Notes: generated from the sequence alone by a model not told the origin. Positions 34,456 through 45,133 are shown, counted from the stretch's first letter. The stretch: 64,000 bases of DNA from Roseibium album (GCA_001404055.1 CXTY01000039.1:186001-250000), one strand, 5' to 3'. Translations and numbers: made by a program.

Positions 34456-35493
34456 TCAGGAGAATTCACCACGAAGATCAATTGTCGATCGTTTTCCAAT
34501 ATCTTCAAAATGAAGATCAAGCCACGCTTTCGCGGTTTTGCGGCCAAGATCCCGCAACTCGGTCAGGAAGGCCCATTCCGCGTTCATCTTGGAGGAAGCT
34601 TTCAGAGGAACAAGTTCTTCCGCAGAAATCCGGTGCATGTGCACCTTCATGTAATCCTCGCGTGAAAGCTTCCCTTCCTCGATCAGCCGCGTAACGAAAT
34701 CGATTGCCCTGAGTTCCCGGTGCAATGTCGAATTGAAGGTGATTTCGTTCATGCGGTTGACGATCTCCCGGGCGCTGCGCGGGACTTCCCTGCGCTCCAC
34801 CGGATTGATCTGGATGAGAACAACGTCTGGTGTTTCTGTTTCATAGAAAAGCGGATAAAGAGGCGGATTGCCCATATATCCGCCATCCCAATAGGGCTCA
34901 CCCTCAATTTCCACAGCCTGGTTGAGCTGCGGAAGGCAGGCCGAAGCCATGACTGCATCCAGGGTCACTTCCTGTTGGCTAAAGACCCGGATTTTTCCTG
35001 TGAAGACATTGGTGGCTGCAATGAACAATTTGACGCTGGAACATTTATGAACGCTATCGAAGTCGACGACACTTTTTACCACATCCCGCAGCGGATCGAC
35101 GTTGAGCGGATTGAATTCATAGGGCGAAGCAAACCGCGAAAGAACGTCAAAGTAGAGGTAGCTCGGCGAATGGTCGAGGTTCCATTGACCAAGAAGCACA
35201 TCTAGCGGAGACCGCTGGATCGGACTGAACCGGGCCTGGTCGCTGACAGCACGCCAGAAGGCCTCTAGAGCATCGCGGGCGCCCCTGTCGCCACCGGCCT
35301 CCAGACCGCTTGCCAGAACCACGGCATTCATCGCCCCGGCGGAGGTTCCGGTGATTGCATCGATGGAAAACCTGTTGTCTTCCAGAAACCAGTCAAGCAC
35401 ACCCCAGGTAAAGGCGCCGTGGGCACCCCCACCCTGCAGGGCCAGATTGATTTTCTTGGGCGCGGCCACGGAACCTGCCTTTCGGTCTTTCAC
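34456..35493 (-). CDS. Patatin-like phospholipase family protein
   Basis: 345 residues, serine acylhydrolase with oxyanion loop GGGAHG (21-26), nucleophile Ser51 in GTSAG and catalytic Asp in the DGGYMGNPP segment. Patatin proteins of this type are found beside 3-hydroxybutyrate dehydrogenase in alphaproteobacteria, as here (19-base gap, same strand), so a role in polyhydroxyalkanoate or lipid turnover is likely. Cytoplasmic; no signal peptide. Confidence 0.88.
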   Translation of the reverse strand: MKDRKAGSVAAPKKINLALQGGGAHGAFTWGVLDWFLEDNRFSIDAITGTSAGAMNAVVLASGLEAGGDRGARDALEAFWRAVSDQARFSPIQRSPLDVLLGQWNLDHSPSYLYFDVLSRFASPYEFNPLNVDPLRDVVKSVVDFDSVHKCSSVKLFIAATNVFTGKIRVFSQQEVTLDAVMASACLPQLNQAVEIEGEPYWDGGYMGNPPLYPLFYETETPDVVLIQINPVERREVPRSAREIVNRMNEITFNSTLHRELRAIDFVTRLIEEGKLSREDYMKVHMHRISAEELVPLKASSKMNAEWAFLTELRDLGRKTAKAWLDLHFEDIGKRSTIDLRGEFS

Positions 35494-35512
35494 TCGCAGA
35501 ATTTAGGGGCGA

Positions 35513-36295
35513 TTATTGCGCGGTCCAGCCACCATCGATCGGCAGAATTGACCCTGTGATGGAAGAGGCAGTATCTGAGCACAGGAACACAGCATATCCG
35601 GCGACTTGCTCAATCGTGACGAATTTCTTGGTTGGCTGAGCCTTCAGCATAACGTCCTTCTTGACCTCCTCTTCGGTCATATTGCGCGCTTTCATCGTGT
35701 CGGGGATCTGGGCTTGCACCAGCGGCGTCCAGACATAGCCCGGGCAGATCGCGTTCACTGTGATGCCCTGTTCGGCAACTTCCAGCGCAACTGTCTTGGT
35801 CAGCCCGGCGATACCGTGTTTTGCGGCCACATAGGCGGCCTTGTAGGGCGAGGCAACCAAGGCATGGGCGGACGCAGTGTTGATGACCCGGCCCCAACCC
35901 CGTTCCTTCATACCCGGAAGCGCTGCTCGAATTGCGTGGAACGCGGACGTCAGATTGATGGCAATGATGGCGTCCCATTTTTCGATCGGGAACTCATCAA
36001 CGGGAGAGACGTGCTGAATACCGGCGTTGTTCACCAGGACGTCTACCGACCCGAATTCCTTCTCCGCATCCGCGATCATGCCTGCGATCTCGTCACCATT
36101 GAGCATGTTTGCCGCTGAATAGGTGCATCGGACATCGAAATCGGCTTCGATCGCAGCCCGCGTCTTTTCAATCTCTTCCGCGTCACCCAGACCATTGATG
36201 ACGATATTGGCGCCTTGTTCGGCGAATGCGCGGGCACAGCCCAGTCCGATACCGGAGGTCGAACCGGTGACAACGGCGGTTTTCTTGGCAAGCAT
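35513..36295 (-). CDS. bdhA: 3-hydroxybutyrate dehydrogenase
   Basis: 260-residue SDR enzyme oxidising D-3-hydroxybutyrate to acetoacetate. TGSTSGIG (10-17), NNAG (89-92), Ser142, Tyr155 and Lys159 are present, and IQHVSPVDEFP and CPGYVWTPLVQAQIPD are hallmarks of BdhA rather than generic SDRs. It is upstream of the patatin gene in one unit. Confidence 0.92.
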   Translation of the reverse strand: MLAKKTAVVTGSTSGIGLGCARAFAEQGANIVINGLGDAEEIEKTRAAIEADFDVRCTYSAANMLNGDEIAGMIADAEKEFGSVDVLVNNAGIQHVSPVDEFPIEKWDAIIAINLTSAFHAIRAALPGMKERGWGRVINTASAHALVASPYKAAYVAAKHGIAGLTKTVALEVAEQGITVNAICPGYVWTPLVQAQIPDTMKARNMTEEEVKKDVMLKAQPTKKFVTIEQVAGYAVFLCSDTASSITGSILPIDGGWTAQ

Positions 36296-36405
36296 TCCGG
36301 ATCTCCTGGAAACTGATCAAAATTCTTGCACAACCTTTGACCAGTTTTCACCGCACTGCAACATAAAGATTTGTTAAAGTGATCCGTCAGTCATGTTTTT
36401 GCGAT

Positions 36406-37293
36406 TCAGCGCCGTTTCATTCGCCTCACGCTGGCGAGCGCCCTGCTTGCCCGGTCTCTGGAAAGGGCTTTTTGTTGTTCCGCTTGAATGTAATCCTTTG
36501 CCTTCAAGCCAAGCCGTTGAGCAAATCGCTCGCGGATAAGCCCATAGAAAGTCGCATGCAAGCTGGCGAACCCCCAGACCAGGATCAACATGGTTCCCAT
36601 GGGAAAGATTGCAGACCTGATCTGCTGCCAAAGCTCGTTGGCTGGCATGAGTCCATCACTGACGCTCAAAAGAAAAGCCCAGATACCGACGAGCACAGCG
36701 GCAAGAAGGCTCATGACTAACGCGGAAAAGGACATAGCCCAGCCAAGGCCTGAGGTCGCCTTCCAGCTTTCCTTCAAGGTCAAAGGATCATCAACTGCGG
36801 ATGCGGGCAGGACAACGGAAAATTTCTGAACCACCATCAATGCTATGAACGGCGCCAGGAACAGAAGAAGCAATCCGGCACCAGCCGTCACAGCAGCCAG
36901 CAGTAGTGAGACGATCAATAGAGGGAGCAGGGAAAGGCCGCCGATCAGGCCCAGGACAATCTGATTGACCAGAACCTTGACGGTGCGCCCGCCAAAAACA
37001 ATCGGGAAGTCACGCGCATCAATCAGGATCCGGCGCACATAGGCAATTGCAATCCCGAACCCCACAATCAGATTGGCAATCGCAGCGAACGCTCGCAAGG
37101 CACCTTCGTCCGGGGCTGCAACCGGTTCGGTCAGATAGGAAACGGTCTTGAAGCCACCCTCTGGCATCAACGCCGAGCTGATTGCGAAATTCACCGCCAC
37201 AAGCAGGAGAATATAGGCCCAGCCGGTTTTCAGCAGTGTCCCGACATTGTGCTGCGCCAGCGACAGCGACCGCTCCAGAACGGTAATGAACAT
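36406..37293 (-). CDS. Multi-TM hypothetical membrane protein
   Basis: 295 residues with five or six hydrophobic segments and a basic C-terminal tail (ALASVRRMKRR). The layout, including a DPLTLKESWKAT turn before the fourth segment, resembles the next gene and GPDPase_memb-like families; function unknown. It lies 43 bases after its paralog-like neighbour at 37337. Confidence 0.6.
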   Translation of the reverse strand: MFITVLERSLSLAQHNVGTLLKTGWAYILLLVAVNFAISSALMPEGGFKTVSYLTEPVAAPDEGALRAFAAIANLIVGFGIAIAYVRRILIDARDFPIVFGGRTVKVLVNQIVLGLIGGLSLLPLLIVSLLLAAVTAGAGLLLLFLAPFIALMVVQKFSVVLPASAVDDPLTLKESWKATSGLGWAMSFSALVMSLLAAVLVGIWAFLLSVSDGLMPANELWQQIRSAIFPMGTMLILVWGFASLHATFYGLIRERFAQRLGLKAKDYIQAEQQKALSRDRASRALASVRRMKRR

Positions 37294-37336
37294 GCCTTGC
37301 TCCCGGTATTCAACTTCAACCCGGAAGGTAGGGCTT

Positions 37337-38110
37337 TTATTGAAAAACGCTAGGGTCGGGATTGCTTCCCTGTCGTTCCATCGCCACTCGGTATCCTGCC
37401 GTCAGCACGGAGATACCCAATACGGTCACAATGATCTGCACCAGCAAGTTCAGGATCATCACCTTGATCTGAAGCAGAAGCAGCGGAAGACCGGACGCTG
37501 CAAGCCCGACTACAAATTCAAGCAGCGCGCCGCCAAGCACAAAAGGCAGTGAGAGCAGGAACGTGGCAAGAAACAGTTGCCAGCCCATGCCTTCACTCAT
37601 CGCGTAAGCCTCACCAAGATTGATTGGGCGCTCCACGGCAGTAGCCGGAAGTATGAGCGATAATCTGAAGAACGCCGGAATGGAAAAAATGAACACCAAA
37701 ATGGCAACGACTGCGCTTACAGCGGGCACACCTACCAGGGTGTGTATCAGCAGCACAGCGAACCAGACAGCCATCAGGATCACAGCAAGAAGAAGCATCT
37801 TGAGAACAAATCTGAGCTCCAGGCTGCCAAATTTCAGATGAATGATACCGGGGCGTTCACCCAGCAGACCAAATCGGTGCCATGCAACGCTGATACTGGC
37901 TGAAGCGACCATAGAAAAAACCATCACAACAAGGGCAAACATGGCCACCGCGCTTGGGTTTTCAGCTTGCTGGTCGCCGCTCCCAATCGTGAACTGCAAC
38001 AGCAGCATCAGCAGGAATTGAAGTACGAACCATGTACCGGCAGCGCGGAAAACCGTTTCCAGATTCCCAAAAACAAGAGACACCGAATCCGTCAACAACC
38101 GTTTCAACAT
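37337..38110 (-). CDS. Multi-TM hypothetical membrane protein
   Basis: 257 residues with about six hydrophobic segments; RPINLGEAYAMSEGMGWQLF corresponds to DPLTLKESWKATSGLGWAMS in the downstream gene, suggesting an old duplication. Function unknown. First gene of a two-gene leftward unit, divergent from ispG. Confidence 0.6.
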   Translation of the reverse strand: MLKRLLTDSVSLVFGNLETVFRAAGTWFVLQFLLMLLLQFTIGSGDQQAENPSAVAMFALVVMVFSMVASASISVAWHRFGLLGERPGIIHLKFGSLELRFVLKMLLLAVILMAVWFAVLLIHTLVGVPAVSAVVAILVFIFSIPAFFRLSLILPATAVERPINLGEAYAMSEGMGWQLFLATFLLSLPFVLGGALLEFVVGLAASGLPLLLLQIKVMILNLLVQIIVTVLGISVLTAGYRVAMERQGSNPDPSVFQ

Positions 38111-38319
38111 GTATTCGCCCCAACGTTCTTAAAGAAAACTCATCCTGCTTCAATTGGCTGCGCTTGTAATTGGGAAAATTTCTGATTGCAATCCAGGCTC
38201 AATTCCACTGCCAGACCCGGCTTTTGAGGAGCCGCGTTGCCCTTTTTCGGCGCAGCGCCTAATCATGCGCTGGAAACTCGAACCGAAATCCCTCATATGA
38301 GGGGCAGGTTCAAGGACGT

Positions 38320-39609
38320 ATGACGCTCACAATCCAGTTGGTTCCTGTCATGATTGATGATTTCGCAAAAGCCCTGCCCCGCCGCAAATCCATTGGCGTG
38401 CCGGTCGGTAACGTCATGGTTGGTGGTGATGCCCCCGTCATCGTGCAGTCAATGACCAACACGGACACCGCCGACGCAGATGCGACGGTTGCCCAGGTCG
38501 CAGCCCTTGCGCGCGCAGGGTCAGAACTCGTGCGCATTACCGTCGACAGACCGGAAGCGGCGGAACAAGTTCCCCGGATCAAGGAGCGGCTTGCGCGTAT
38601 CGACGTCAATGTACCGCTTGTCGGAGACTTTCATTATATCGGCCACAAGTTGCTCACCGACTATCCAGATTGCGCAGCAGCGCTCGACAAATACCGGATC
38701 AACCCGGGCAACGTTGGCTTCAAGGCCAAGCGTGACACGCAATTCTCCCAGATCATCGACATCGCCCAGAAGCACGACAAACCGGTTCGTATCGGCGTCA
38801 ATTGGGGCTCGCTTGATCAGGAGCTTCTGACCAAATTGATGGACGAAAACGCGGAAAGCGACACGCCGCTCTCAGCAGCCGCCATCATGCGCGAAGCGAT
38901 CATTCAATCTGGTTTGCTATCCGCAGAGCGAGCAGAAAAGCTCGGCATGGGCCGGGACAAGATCATCCTCTCGGCCAAGGTCAGCCAGGTGCAGGACTTG
39001 ATCGCCGTTTACGCAGACCTTGCACGCCGTTGCGACTACGCCCTGCATCTGGGTCTGACGGAAGCAGGCATGGGCACAAAAGGCATCGTGTCTTCCTCCG
39101 CCTCCATGGGTATTTTGCTGCAACAGGGCATCGGTGACACGATCCGCATTTCGCTGACACCAGAACCCGGCGGTGACCGCACCAGGGAAGTGCAGGTCGC
39201 ACAGGAGCTGCTTCAGGTGATGGGCTTCCGGGCGTTCGTACCGATTGTTGCTGCCTGTCCCGGCTGCGGGCGCACAACCTCGACGGTCTTCCAGGAACTC
39301 GCCAGCGAAATCCAGGACCACATCCGAGACTCCATGCCGGTCTGGCGCGAGCAGTATCCGGGCGTCGAAAACCTCAATGTTGCGGTCATGGGCTGCATCG
39401 TGAACGGGCCGGGAGAATCCAAACATGCCGACATCGGCATTTCGCTGCCTGGCACCGGTGAAACACCATCTGCTCCAATCTTCGTCGATGGTGAAAAGGT
39501 GACCACCTTGCGCGGACCCGGCATTGCCGATGAATTCAAGCAGATGGTTATCGACTATATTGAAAATCGTTTTGGCACCGGTTCCAAATCCTCTTCTGAC
39601 GCCGCCTGA
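38320..39609 (+). CDS. ispG: Flavodoxin-dependent HMBPP synthase (GcpE)
   Basis: Radical-type [4Fe-4S] enzyme of the MEP isoprenoid pathway, converting MEcPP to HMBPP; 429 residues. [18 protein letters not shown] at the N-terminus and the cluster-binding CPGCGRTTS plus [10 protein letters not shown] are unambiguous. ATG at 38320 has AAGGA five bases upstream; a second in-frame ATG is at 38350. Confidence 0.95.
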   Translation: MTLTIQLVPVMIDDFAKALPRRKSIGVPVGNVMVGGDAPVIVQSMTNTDTADADATVAQVAALARAGSELVRITVDRPEAAEQVPRIKERLARIDVNVPLVGDFHYIGHKLLTDYPDCAAALDKYRINPGNVGFKAKRDTQFSQIIDIAQKHDKPVRIGVNWGSLDQELLTKLMDENAESDTPLSAAAIMREAIIQSGLLSAERAEKLGMGRDKIILSAKVSQVQDLIAVYADLARRCDYALHLGLTEAGMGTKGIVSSSASMGILLQQGIGDTIRISLTPEPGGDRTREVQVAQELLQVMGFRAFVPIVAACPGCGRTTSTVFQELASEIQDHIRDSMPVWREQYPGVENLNVAVMGCIVNGPGESKHADIGISLPGTGETPSAPIFVDGEKVTTLRGPGIADEFKQMVIDYIENRFGTGSKSSSDAA

Positions 39610-39617
39610 ACCAATTG

Positions 39618-40535
39618 ATGGATTTTCCCAAGATGATGCAGCAGCCCGGGGCACCCGAGCCAAGAAAACAGCCGGTTCTCGTGATCACTTCGCAGGTGGT
39701 TCGCGGTGGCATCAGTGGCCGCGGCCTGACGTTTGCGCTTGAACGCAACGGTCATGATGTCTGGTTTCTGCCGACAATTCTGCTGCCCTGGCATCCAGGC
39801 CATGGAAAGGGCACACGAATTGTTGCGCCGACGCAGGAATTTGCTGCCATCGCAGAGGATCTTGCGAAGTCGGAAAAACTGGGGGAACTGGGCGGCATCA
39901 TCTCCGGGTATCTTGGCGACGCGGAACAGGCCAACGCCATTGCCAGCCTGGTCAAAGCAGTAAAGGCGGCCAATCCGGACGCACCTTACCTATGTGACCC
40001 GGTGATGGGCGACCACATGAGTGCATCTGGCGGCGGCCTTTATGTGCCCAAGACAACGGCAGAAGCCATCCGAGACGAGCTTGTGCCCCTTGCCGATATC
40101 GTCACACCGAATTGCTTTGAGCTCGGCTGGCTGACACGGCGGGACGTGCAAAGCGAATTGCAGGCCCTTTCTGCTGCAAGAGCACTTGGCAATGAGCGCG
40201 TACTGGTCACGTCTTCTCCAGCAATGCGCCGCAACGCAATCGCTAATCTTCTAGCTGGGCCGCGCGGCGCGGTCGCTGCCGAACACGCCATCATTCCGGA
40301 CCCGCCTCACGGCACCGGTGACTTGATTGCTGGTCTATTCCTTTCCAACCTCATGAGCGGACTGGACGACGAGGAAGCGCTGAAACGCGCGTCTGGTTCC
40401 GTCTTCGAACTGGTGGCGCGCAGCGTGAAAAAGGGTGCGGACGAATTGCTCTTTGCAGAAGAGCAACAATCGGTTGTCCGGGCAATGGCGATGGTCACCT
40501 CCCGCCGGGTTCTGGAAACCAAGGTTCGTGCCTGA
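39618..40535 (+). CDS. pdxY: Pyridoxal kinase
   Basis: PfkB/ribokinase-fold kinase phosphorylating pyridoxal, about 305 residues. VVRGGISGRGLTFALERNGHDVWFLPT, DPVMGDH and the ATP-site HGTGDLIAGLF motif (PPHGTGD) are visible. The ATG at 39618 follows ispG by 8 bases, so they are probably co-transcribed. Confidence 0.9.
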   Translation: MDFPKMMQQPGAPEPRKQPVLVITSQVVRGGISGRGLTFALERNGHDVWFLPTILLPWHPGHGKGTRIVAPTQEFAAIAEDLAKSEKLGELGGIISGYLGDAEQANAIASLVKAVKAANPDAPYLCDPVMGDHMSASGGGLYVPKTTAEAIRDELVPLADIVTPNCFELGWLTRRDVQSELQALSAARALGNERVLVTSSPAMRRNAIANLLAGPRGAVAAEHAIIPDPPHGTGDLIAGLFLSNLMSGLDDEEALKRASGSVFELVARSVKKGADELLFAEEQQSVVRAMAMVTSRRVLETKVRA

Positions 40536-40545
40536 AAAAGCCGAC

Positions 40546-41265
40546 ATGTGGGTTGCTGGCGTTGACGGCTGCAGAGCCGGATGGGCAGCTGTTCTGCGTA
40601 ATCTCAAAGAGCCAAGTGACATAAGGCTTGAGATCTTTCCGGATTTTGCAGGTCTACTCGACCACGCGCCGCACCTTTCCATCATTGCCGTCGATATGCC
40701 GATTGGCTTGCCGGATCTGATCCCGACAGGAGGCCGTGGACCTGAAAAAGCCGCACGCAAACATCTCGGCATGAGGCAATCTTCTGTCTTCGCAGTTCCT
40801 TCCCGCGCAGCCGTCTATGAAGACGATTACAGTCAAGCCTGTGAGACAGCGCTCAAAACATCCGAGCCACCCAAGAAGGTCTCAAAACAGTGCTTTCATT
40901 TGTTCCCAAAAATCCGGGAGATAGATGCGCTGATGACACCGGAGCTGGAAATGCGGGTCTATGAAGTTCACCCGGAGCTAGCTTTCTGGCGACTAAACGG
41001 TGAGCGCGAGATGAGCCTGCCGAAGAAAGTCAAAAGTCGCGCCAACCCAAACGGTCTGGACCAGCGGCGAGACCTTCTTGTGTCGCATGGCCTGGATTGT
41101 ACGTTTCTGGAACAAAAACCGCCCAAGGGCTGTGGCCCTGATGACCTCCTGGACGCAGCAGCCAACAATCTTATCGCCGAGCGCATATCAAAAGGCCAGG
41201 CCGAATCGTTTCCATCGACGTACCAACGCGATGACAGAGGACTGCGCATGGCGATCTGGGCTTAA
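40546..41265 (+). CDS. DUF429 family protein
   Basis: 239 residues with the RNase H-like DUF429 core: VAGVDGCRAGW, AVDMPIGLPD, and DDLLDAAANNLIAERI. A nuclease-like fold is likely but activity is unknown. The ATG at 40546 is chosen; a GTG at 40528 would overlap the pdxY stop. Confidence 0.85.
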   Translation: MWVAGVDGCRAGWAAVLRNLKEPSDIRLEIFPDFAGLLDHAPHLSIIAVDMPIGLPDLIPTGGRGPEKAARKHLGMRQSSVFAVPSRAAVYEDDYSQACETALKTSEPPKKVSKQCFHLFPKIREIDALMTPELEMRVYEVHPELAFWRLNGEREMSLPKKVKSRANPNGLDQRRDLLVSHGLDCTFLEQKPPKGCGPDDLLDAAANNLIAERISKGQAESFPSTYQRDDRGLRMAIWA

Positions 41266-41332
41266 TGCTTTTGTAACAAGACGCGCGCAAATTGCCTCAA
41301 AGCACTTTAAACGTGTAATTTCTGGCAGGTTC

Positions 41333-43717
41333 ATGAGTTTTTCTATACGAATTGCAAATGGCAGCGTAGGTGGTGCAATTGCCTTGCGCGATGCAGACGG
41401 TCAAGAACAGTATATACCTGTTTTCTCAGATGCATGGATCAGAACCTTTACCCTCTTTGGGCATTCGTCCTGCTTGCTGGCCTCCGACAGAAATCAACTC
41501 GCACTTCTCGATATCAGTCGTCGGGAGATCACCGCCAGGACGCGCCTTGATGCCAGCGTCGACAAAATTGCCGTCTCTCCCGAAGGCCGAACAGCAATCG
41601 CTTACGGAGCGAGGAGTTTCCTCTTCTTTGTTCTGGAACTGCCGCAGTTGGAGCAAAAAAAGAAATACAATTTGGCTCGGAAAGTCGCCAACGAAACGCA
41701 TGAACTTATCTATTACAACGAGTCAGAGTTTTACCGCGAACACAAAAGGTTTTTTAGCGATTTAAATGACAAAGAATCTGACTATAGAAAAATTTCGCTT
41801 TCACGTGATGCAGATCCTGTCTTTCGCGACGAACGCACCGTAATAGCACCCGTCAGCCATGCCCAAAAAGACCTTCCTTTCACGATTTACTTCCGAACAG
41901 GGCCGGGTGAAAGTCATCTTTGGCGGTATTGGACAGAAGTTGCGGAGCTGGACCTTGCTAATGATCAGATACTGTATAAGCCAATCCGCAATACCGTGGG
42001 TACGGAAACTCACATTCGGTTGCTGAGCCCGGATGGTCGTCATGCCGTTCTGCAATCGCTGGGTCCGGTCGCGACTTCTACGGGCGCCAGAAAAAGCGCC
42101 AATCCGTTTGTTAGGGCTGTGTTCGACCGGCGAAATCGGCTGCAACGGGCCTATGGTCTTGAACTGTGGGACATTGTGAAGGATCAGCCCGAACTCAAAA
42201 ATATGGTTGCCTTTCACCTGTTCGAGAACGACGGGATTTTGCCGATCAACACGGCAAACCCGAGATACAAGGAAGACCATCTCTATGAAGCGGAAATCGA
42301 TCTCATCGTGTCTGGTCTCGTCACGGTTCTGAGCGGCGGGGCTGCAGATTGGCACTCCAGTCATGCTAAGCGACGGGAAGATCGTTTCTTTGCACCACAG
42401 GAAACGGGTGAAAATCCGCCTACAGAAGGCACTCGCTACGCGCTTTGCGGACATCCCATGTTTTTCGGCAAAGTGATGCACAGGTTGCTCGAAGCAAACC
42501 CTAGTTTTCCTTCAGGCATTCCATGGAAAGACCTGACGGACCGGCACAGGGGCTTTTTGTATTACTTCCTCAAAGCCTGGAGCGCTCATTCCAGGATGCC
42601 GACTTTCAATATGATCTGGTCGGACGACGGTCACTCCGTTCTTGCGTTGGGCCAAGACGGAACAGCCCGTGAGATCTCGTTTGCCGAAGGCCCTGGGCCC
42701 GCTTGGCACTTGATGGGTCGGGAGGAAATCACCCGCAAATACGCGGCGTTGAGTAGCACCATTCAGACTAGACAAATCGGGGGTCGTGCCTTTTCCGTTG
42801 ATTTACCGGACAGCAGGATCGAATTCGCGATCCCGGCCAATGTGACATTCGGCAGCTCCAGATTGCACGAAACCGAGGCATCCCACACCGAGCGCATTGG
42901 TGATAAGGAAACAAAACGACTGGAAATTAAAGCGGTCAACCAAATTGTTGCTAAAACCAGGGCCGGTTATGTGACCGCGAAATCAAAATCCGTGTCGGAC
43001 CTGATAGACGGCGTTTGTCGCCTCTCGAAAGAAGTTGAGCAGAGGTTTGAGGAAATTGTCGTAAGCTCGTCCTGGACACCTTCCGTTTATTTCAAGGAAT
43101 CTGAGATCACGGAGACTGATTTCTGCGACAGATTAAGCCGAGATGGATCAGATGCGGCGGTAGAGGCACTGCTGGCGTTGCTCAAGGCCTATCTCAAACA
43201 CAGTTCCAGTAAAAATTTTCCCGCCTTGCATATCGACGGCGAAATTCCGGCACTTGGGCCAACCGCCCTCGCACTGCTCAAGACGGCAACTCCAGTTCCT
43301 GCGGAAGTTCTCACCTTCTTAAGGCTGCGGGAAGTTTACCATGACGTCTGGATTCACATCGAATTTCGCATCTCTTCTCTTCCAACAGAAAGGCTGCTTG
43401 AAAGCGATGTCTGGGCAATATCGTTGACGCTGGCGCTCCAGGATTATGCTCATCTGGGAAACGGTCACGGTCCTGTTGATTTACTTCAGCCAGCGCAGTC
43501 AAAAATGATTAAGTCTGCTTCAACCACTGAGATCAAGGCAATCAGCACCATATTCCTGGAACAGATGAACGCACTCTGGCCCAACTATCCTTGGGAACCT
43601 GGATCCGAAGCTGAGCGATGCGTTCAACGCATCTGCTCCGCATTGGAAAAGAACGGTGGGACAGAGCAGGTCATTGCCCGGAACCTGCGCGCCGCCTTTC
43701 CCCTTCTCGCCGTATGA
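41333..43717 (+). CDS. Large protein of unknown function, possible beta-propeller N-terminus
   Basis: 794 residues from an ATG with GGCAGG upstream; the frame continues above it but the preceding 85 residues shadow DUF429. The N-terminal 350 residues look like irregular WD40/propeller blades (LLASDRNQLALLDISRREI, KIAVSPEGRTAIAYG, and LLSPDGRHAVLQSL). The C-terminal half is helical. No catalytic motif or signal peptide recognised. No close family recalled. Confidence 0.65.
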   Translation: MSFSIRIANGSVGGAIALRDADGQEQYIPVFSDAWIRTFTLFGHSSCLLASDRNQLALLDISRREITARTRLDASVDKIAVSPEGRTAIAYGARSFLFFVLELPQLEQKKKYNLARKVANETHELIYYNESEFYREHKRFFSDLNDKESDYRKISLSRDADPVFRDERTVIAPVSHAQKDLPFTIYFRTGPGESHLWRYWTEVAELDLANDQILYKPIRNTVGTETHIRLLSPDGRHAVLQSLGPVATSTGARKSANPFVRAVFDRRNRLQRAYGLELWDIVKDQPELKNMVAFHLFENDGILPINTANPRYKEDHLYEAEIDLIVSGLVTVLSGGAADWHSSHAKRREDRFFAPQETGENPPTEGTRYALCGHPMFFGKVMHRLLEANPSFPSGIPWKDLTDRHRGFLYYFLKAWSAHSRMPTFNMIWSDDGHSVLALGQDGTAREISFAEGPGPAWHLMGREEITRKYAALSSTIQTRQIGGRAFSVDLPDSRIEFAIPANVTFGSSRLHETEASHTERIGDKETKRLEIKAVNQIVAKTRAGYVTAKSKSVSDLIDGVCRLSKEVEQRFEEIVVSSSWTPSVYFKESEITETDFCDRLSRDGSDAAVEALLALLKAYLKHSSSKNFPALHIDGEIPALGPTALALLKTATPVPAEVLTFLRLREVYHDVWIHIEFRISSLPTERLLESDVWAISLTLALQDYAHLGNGHGPVDLLQPAQSKMIKSASTTEIKAISTIFLEQMNALWPNYPWEPGSEAERCVQRICSALEKNGGTEQVIARNLRAAFPLLAV

Positions 43718-43762
43718 ACAGCGCCGCTACAGTAACGACAGACAACTTTTCAGGTGGAACAA

Positions 43763-44410
43763 CTAGAGCGTATCCATCAAGGATTGTATGTCCGACTTGA
43801 GCGCAGGCCCTCGGACCTGTTCTCCATGACAGGGCAAGATCAGGTCCGGCGTTTCCAGCTCCAGACGATTTCGAATCCAATTTGTGAAGAGGCCAGGATC
43901 TTGTACGCCGTATTTTGGAAAAGTCTTCAAAAACCCAATTTTCGGTCGTTCGTCATCCGTCTTTTTCAGACCGCAAAACGCATCTGTCACAATCCAGGCG
44001 ACCCTGGTGCCATTTTGGACGCGTAGCCAGACTTCACCGGTCTTGAGCCCTTCAGGTTCAATGAGCGTTACTTCGTTGGGCAATTCATCACCAAGCGCCT
44101 CAAGACCGGAGAACTTCTTTGACGTAACTTTTTCAAGCCTGGATCTGGCGGCCTTGGAGCAGACCAGTTGAGCCTTGCCAAAGGTTGACGAATATTCGCC
44201 AATGGCTTTGTTGTGATAGTGGTTTGGCGCTAGCAGGAAATGCACTGGGTTCTTTCCGACAAATTCGGCGCTCAGTTTTTCAACCGGGCTGTAAAGACAG
44301 ATACCACCTGATTGCAAGCTCACCGAAACGCAGCTGAGGTTGCCACGTCTTGCAGCCCAGAGGCCTTCAAACCCTTCAACAGTTTCAAGGCACGAACGAG
44401 ATCCAGTCAT
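43763..44410 (-). CDS. DUF4336/metallo-beta-lactamase-fold-like protein
   Basis: 215 residues with a degenerate MBL-like layout: FLLAPNHYHNKAIGEY early and LPCHGEQVRG near the end, but not the full HxHxDH motif. Resembles DUF4336-type proteins. ATGA overlap with the TetR gene upstream shows it is regulated with it. Function unknown. Confidence 0.65.
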   Translation of the reverse strand: MTGSRSCLETVEGFEGLWAARRGNLSCVSVSLQSGGICLYSPVEKLSAEFVGKNPVHFLLAPNHYHNKAIGEYSSTFGKAQLVCSKAARSRLEKVTSKKFSGLEALGDELPNEVTLIEPEGLKTGEVWLRVQNGTRVAWIVTDAFCGLKKTDDERPKIGFLKTFPKYGVQDPGLFTNWIRNRLELETPDLILPCHGEQVRGPALKSDIQSLMDTL

Positions 44411-45000
44411 TGCAGTTTAAAACTCCTCAGCTGGGTGCATAAAAGATCAACCAATTGCGCCCCGGCATCGTTCCTTTTGCCCACGCGGTTACTCGCGTGA
44501 ACACCCATGACGCCTGAAACCAGACCTTTCGCGACCGATTCAACATCCGTTCCGGGAACCAACAAGCCGTCCTTATTTGCGTTGCTTAGACATGTTGCAA
44601 AGTGTGCTTCCAGGGCTTCCCAATACCTTTTCACCGCAGCTTCCAGACGCGGACTTCCGACCCTGGCATTCTCTATTCCGGTGTTGACGATCAGGCAGCC
44701 AAAGTTGCTGGAAGTCATCGACCCGGTGGTTACAAGGTCTTGCAAAAACGAAATAACTTCTGGAATGCCGCCGCTTTTCATTGGTGACATGGCAGTTGCG
44801 ATTGCCTGTTGTGAATAAAATTCGAGAGCGGCCAGATAAAGACCTTCCTTGCCACCGAATTCGGTCCGTATGGCGTACTGATTAAGCCCGGTCAGTTCTT
44901 CCAGCTCACGGACACCCAACGCCTGATAGCCATGTTGCCAGAACGCGTGCGTTACCCGCTCGACGACTTCTGAAACCAAATAGCTTTTTGGGCGCGCCAC
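44407..45000 (-). CDS. TetR/AcrR family transcriptional regulator
   Basis: About 197 residues, HTH with VTHAFWQHGYQALGVRELEELTGLNQYAIRTEFGGKEGLYLAAL, close to the TetR subgroup with a GCLIVNT segment. The GTG at 45000, preceded by GGAAATGGAA, gives the expected N-terminus; the frame is open to 45111. Upstream of and coupled to the MBL-like gene. No clear operator palindrome seen. Confidence 0.82.
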   Translation of the reverse strand: MARPKSYLVSEVVERVTHAFWQHGYQALGVRELEELTGLNQYAIRTEFGGKEGLYLAALEFYSQQAIATAMSPMKSGGIPEVISFLQDLVTTGSMTSSNFGCLIVNTGIENARVGSPRLEAAVKRYWEALEAHFATCLSNANKDGLLVPGTDVESVAKGLVSGVMGVHASNRVGKRNDAGAQLVDLLCTQLRSFKLQ

Positions 45001-45133
45001 AAATAAAATTCCATTTCCATACGATTGAACTGAAATTATTTCTATACAAGTGAATGGATATGTCAAATGTGGTCCAAACCGCCTTGAATTCGGGCACACT
45101 TCCCTTTTCATCAGAACCTGCTAAAACGCCCCC

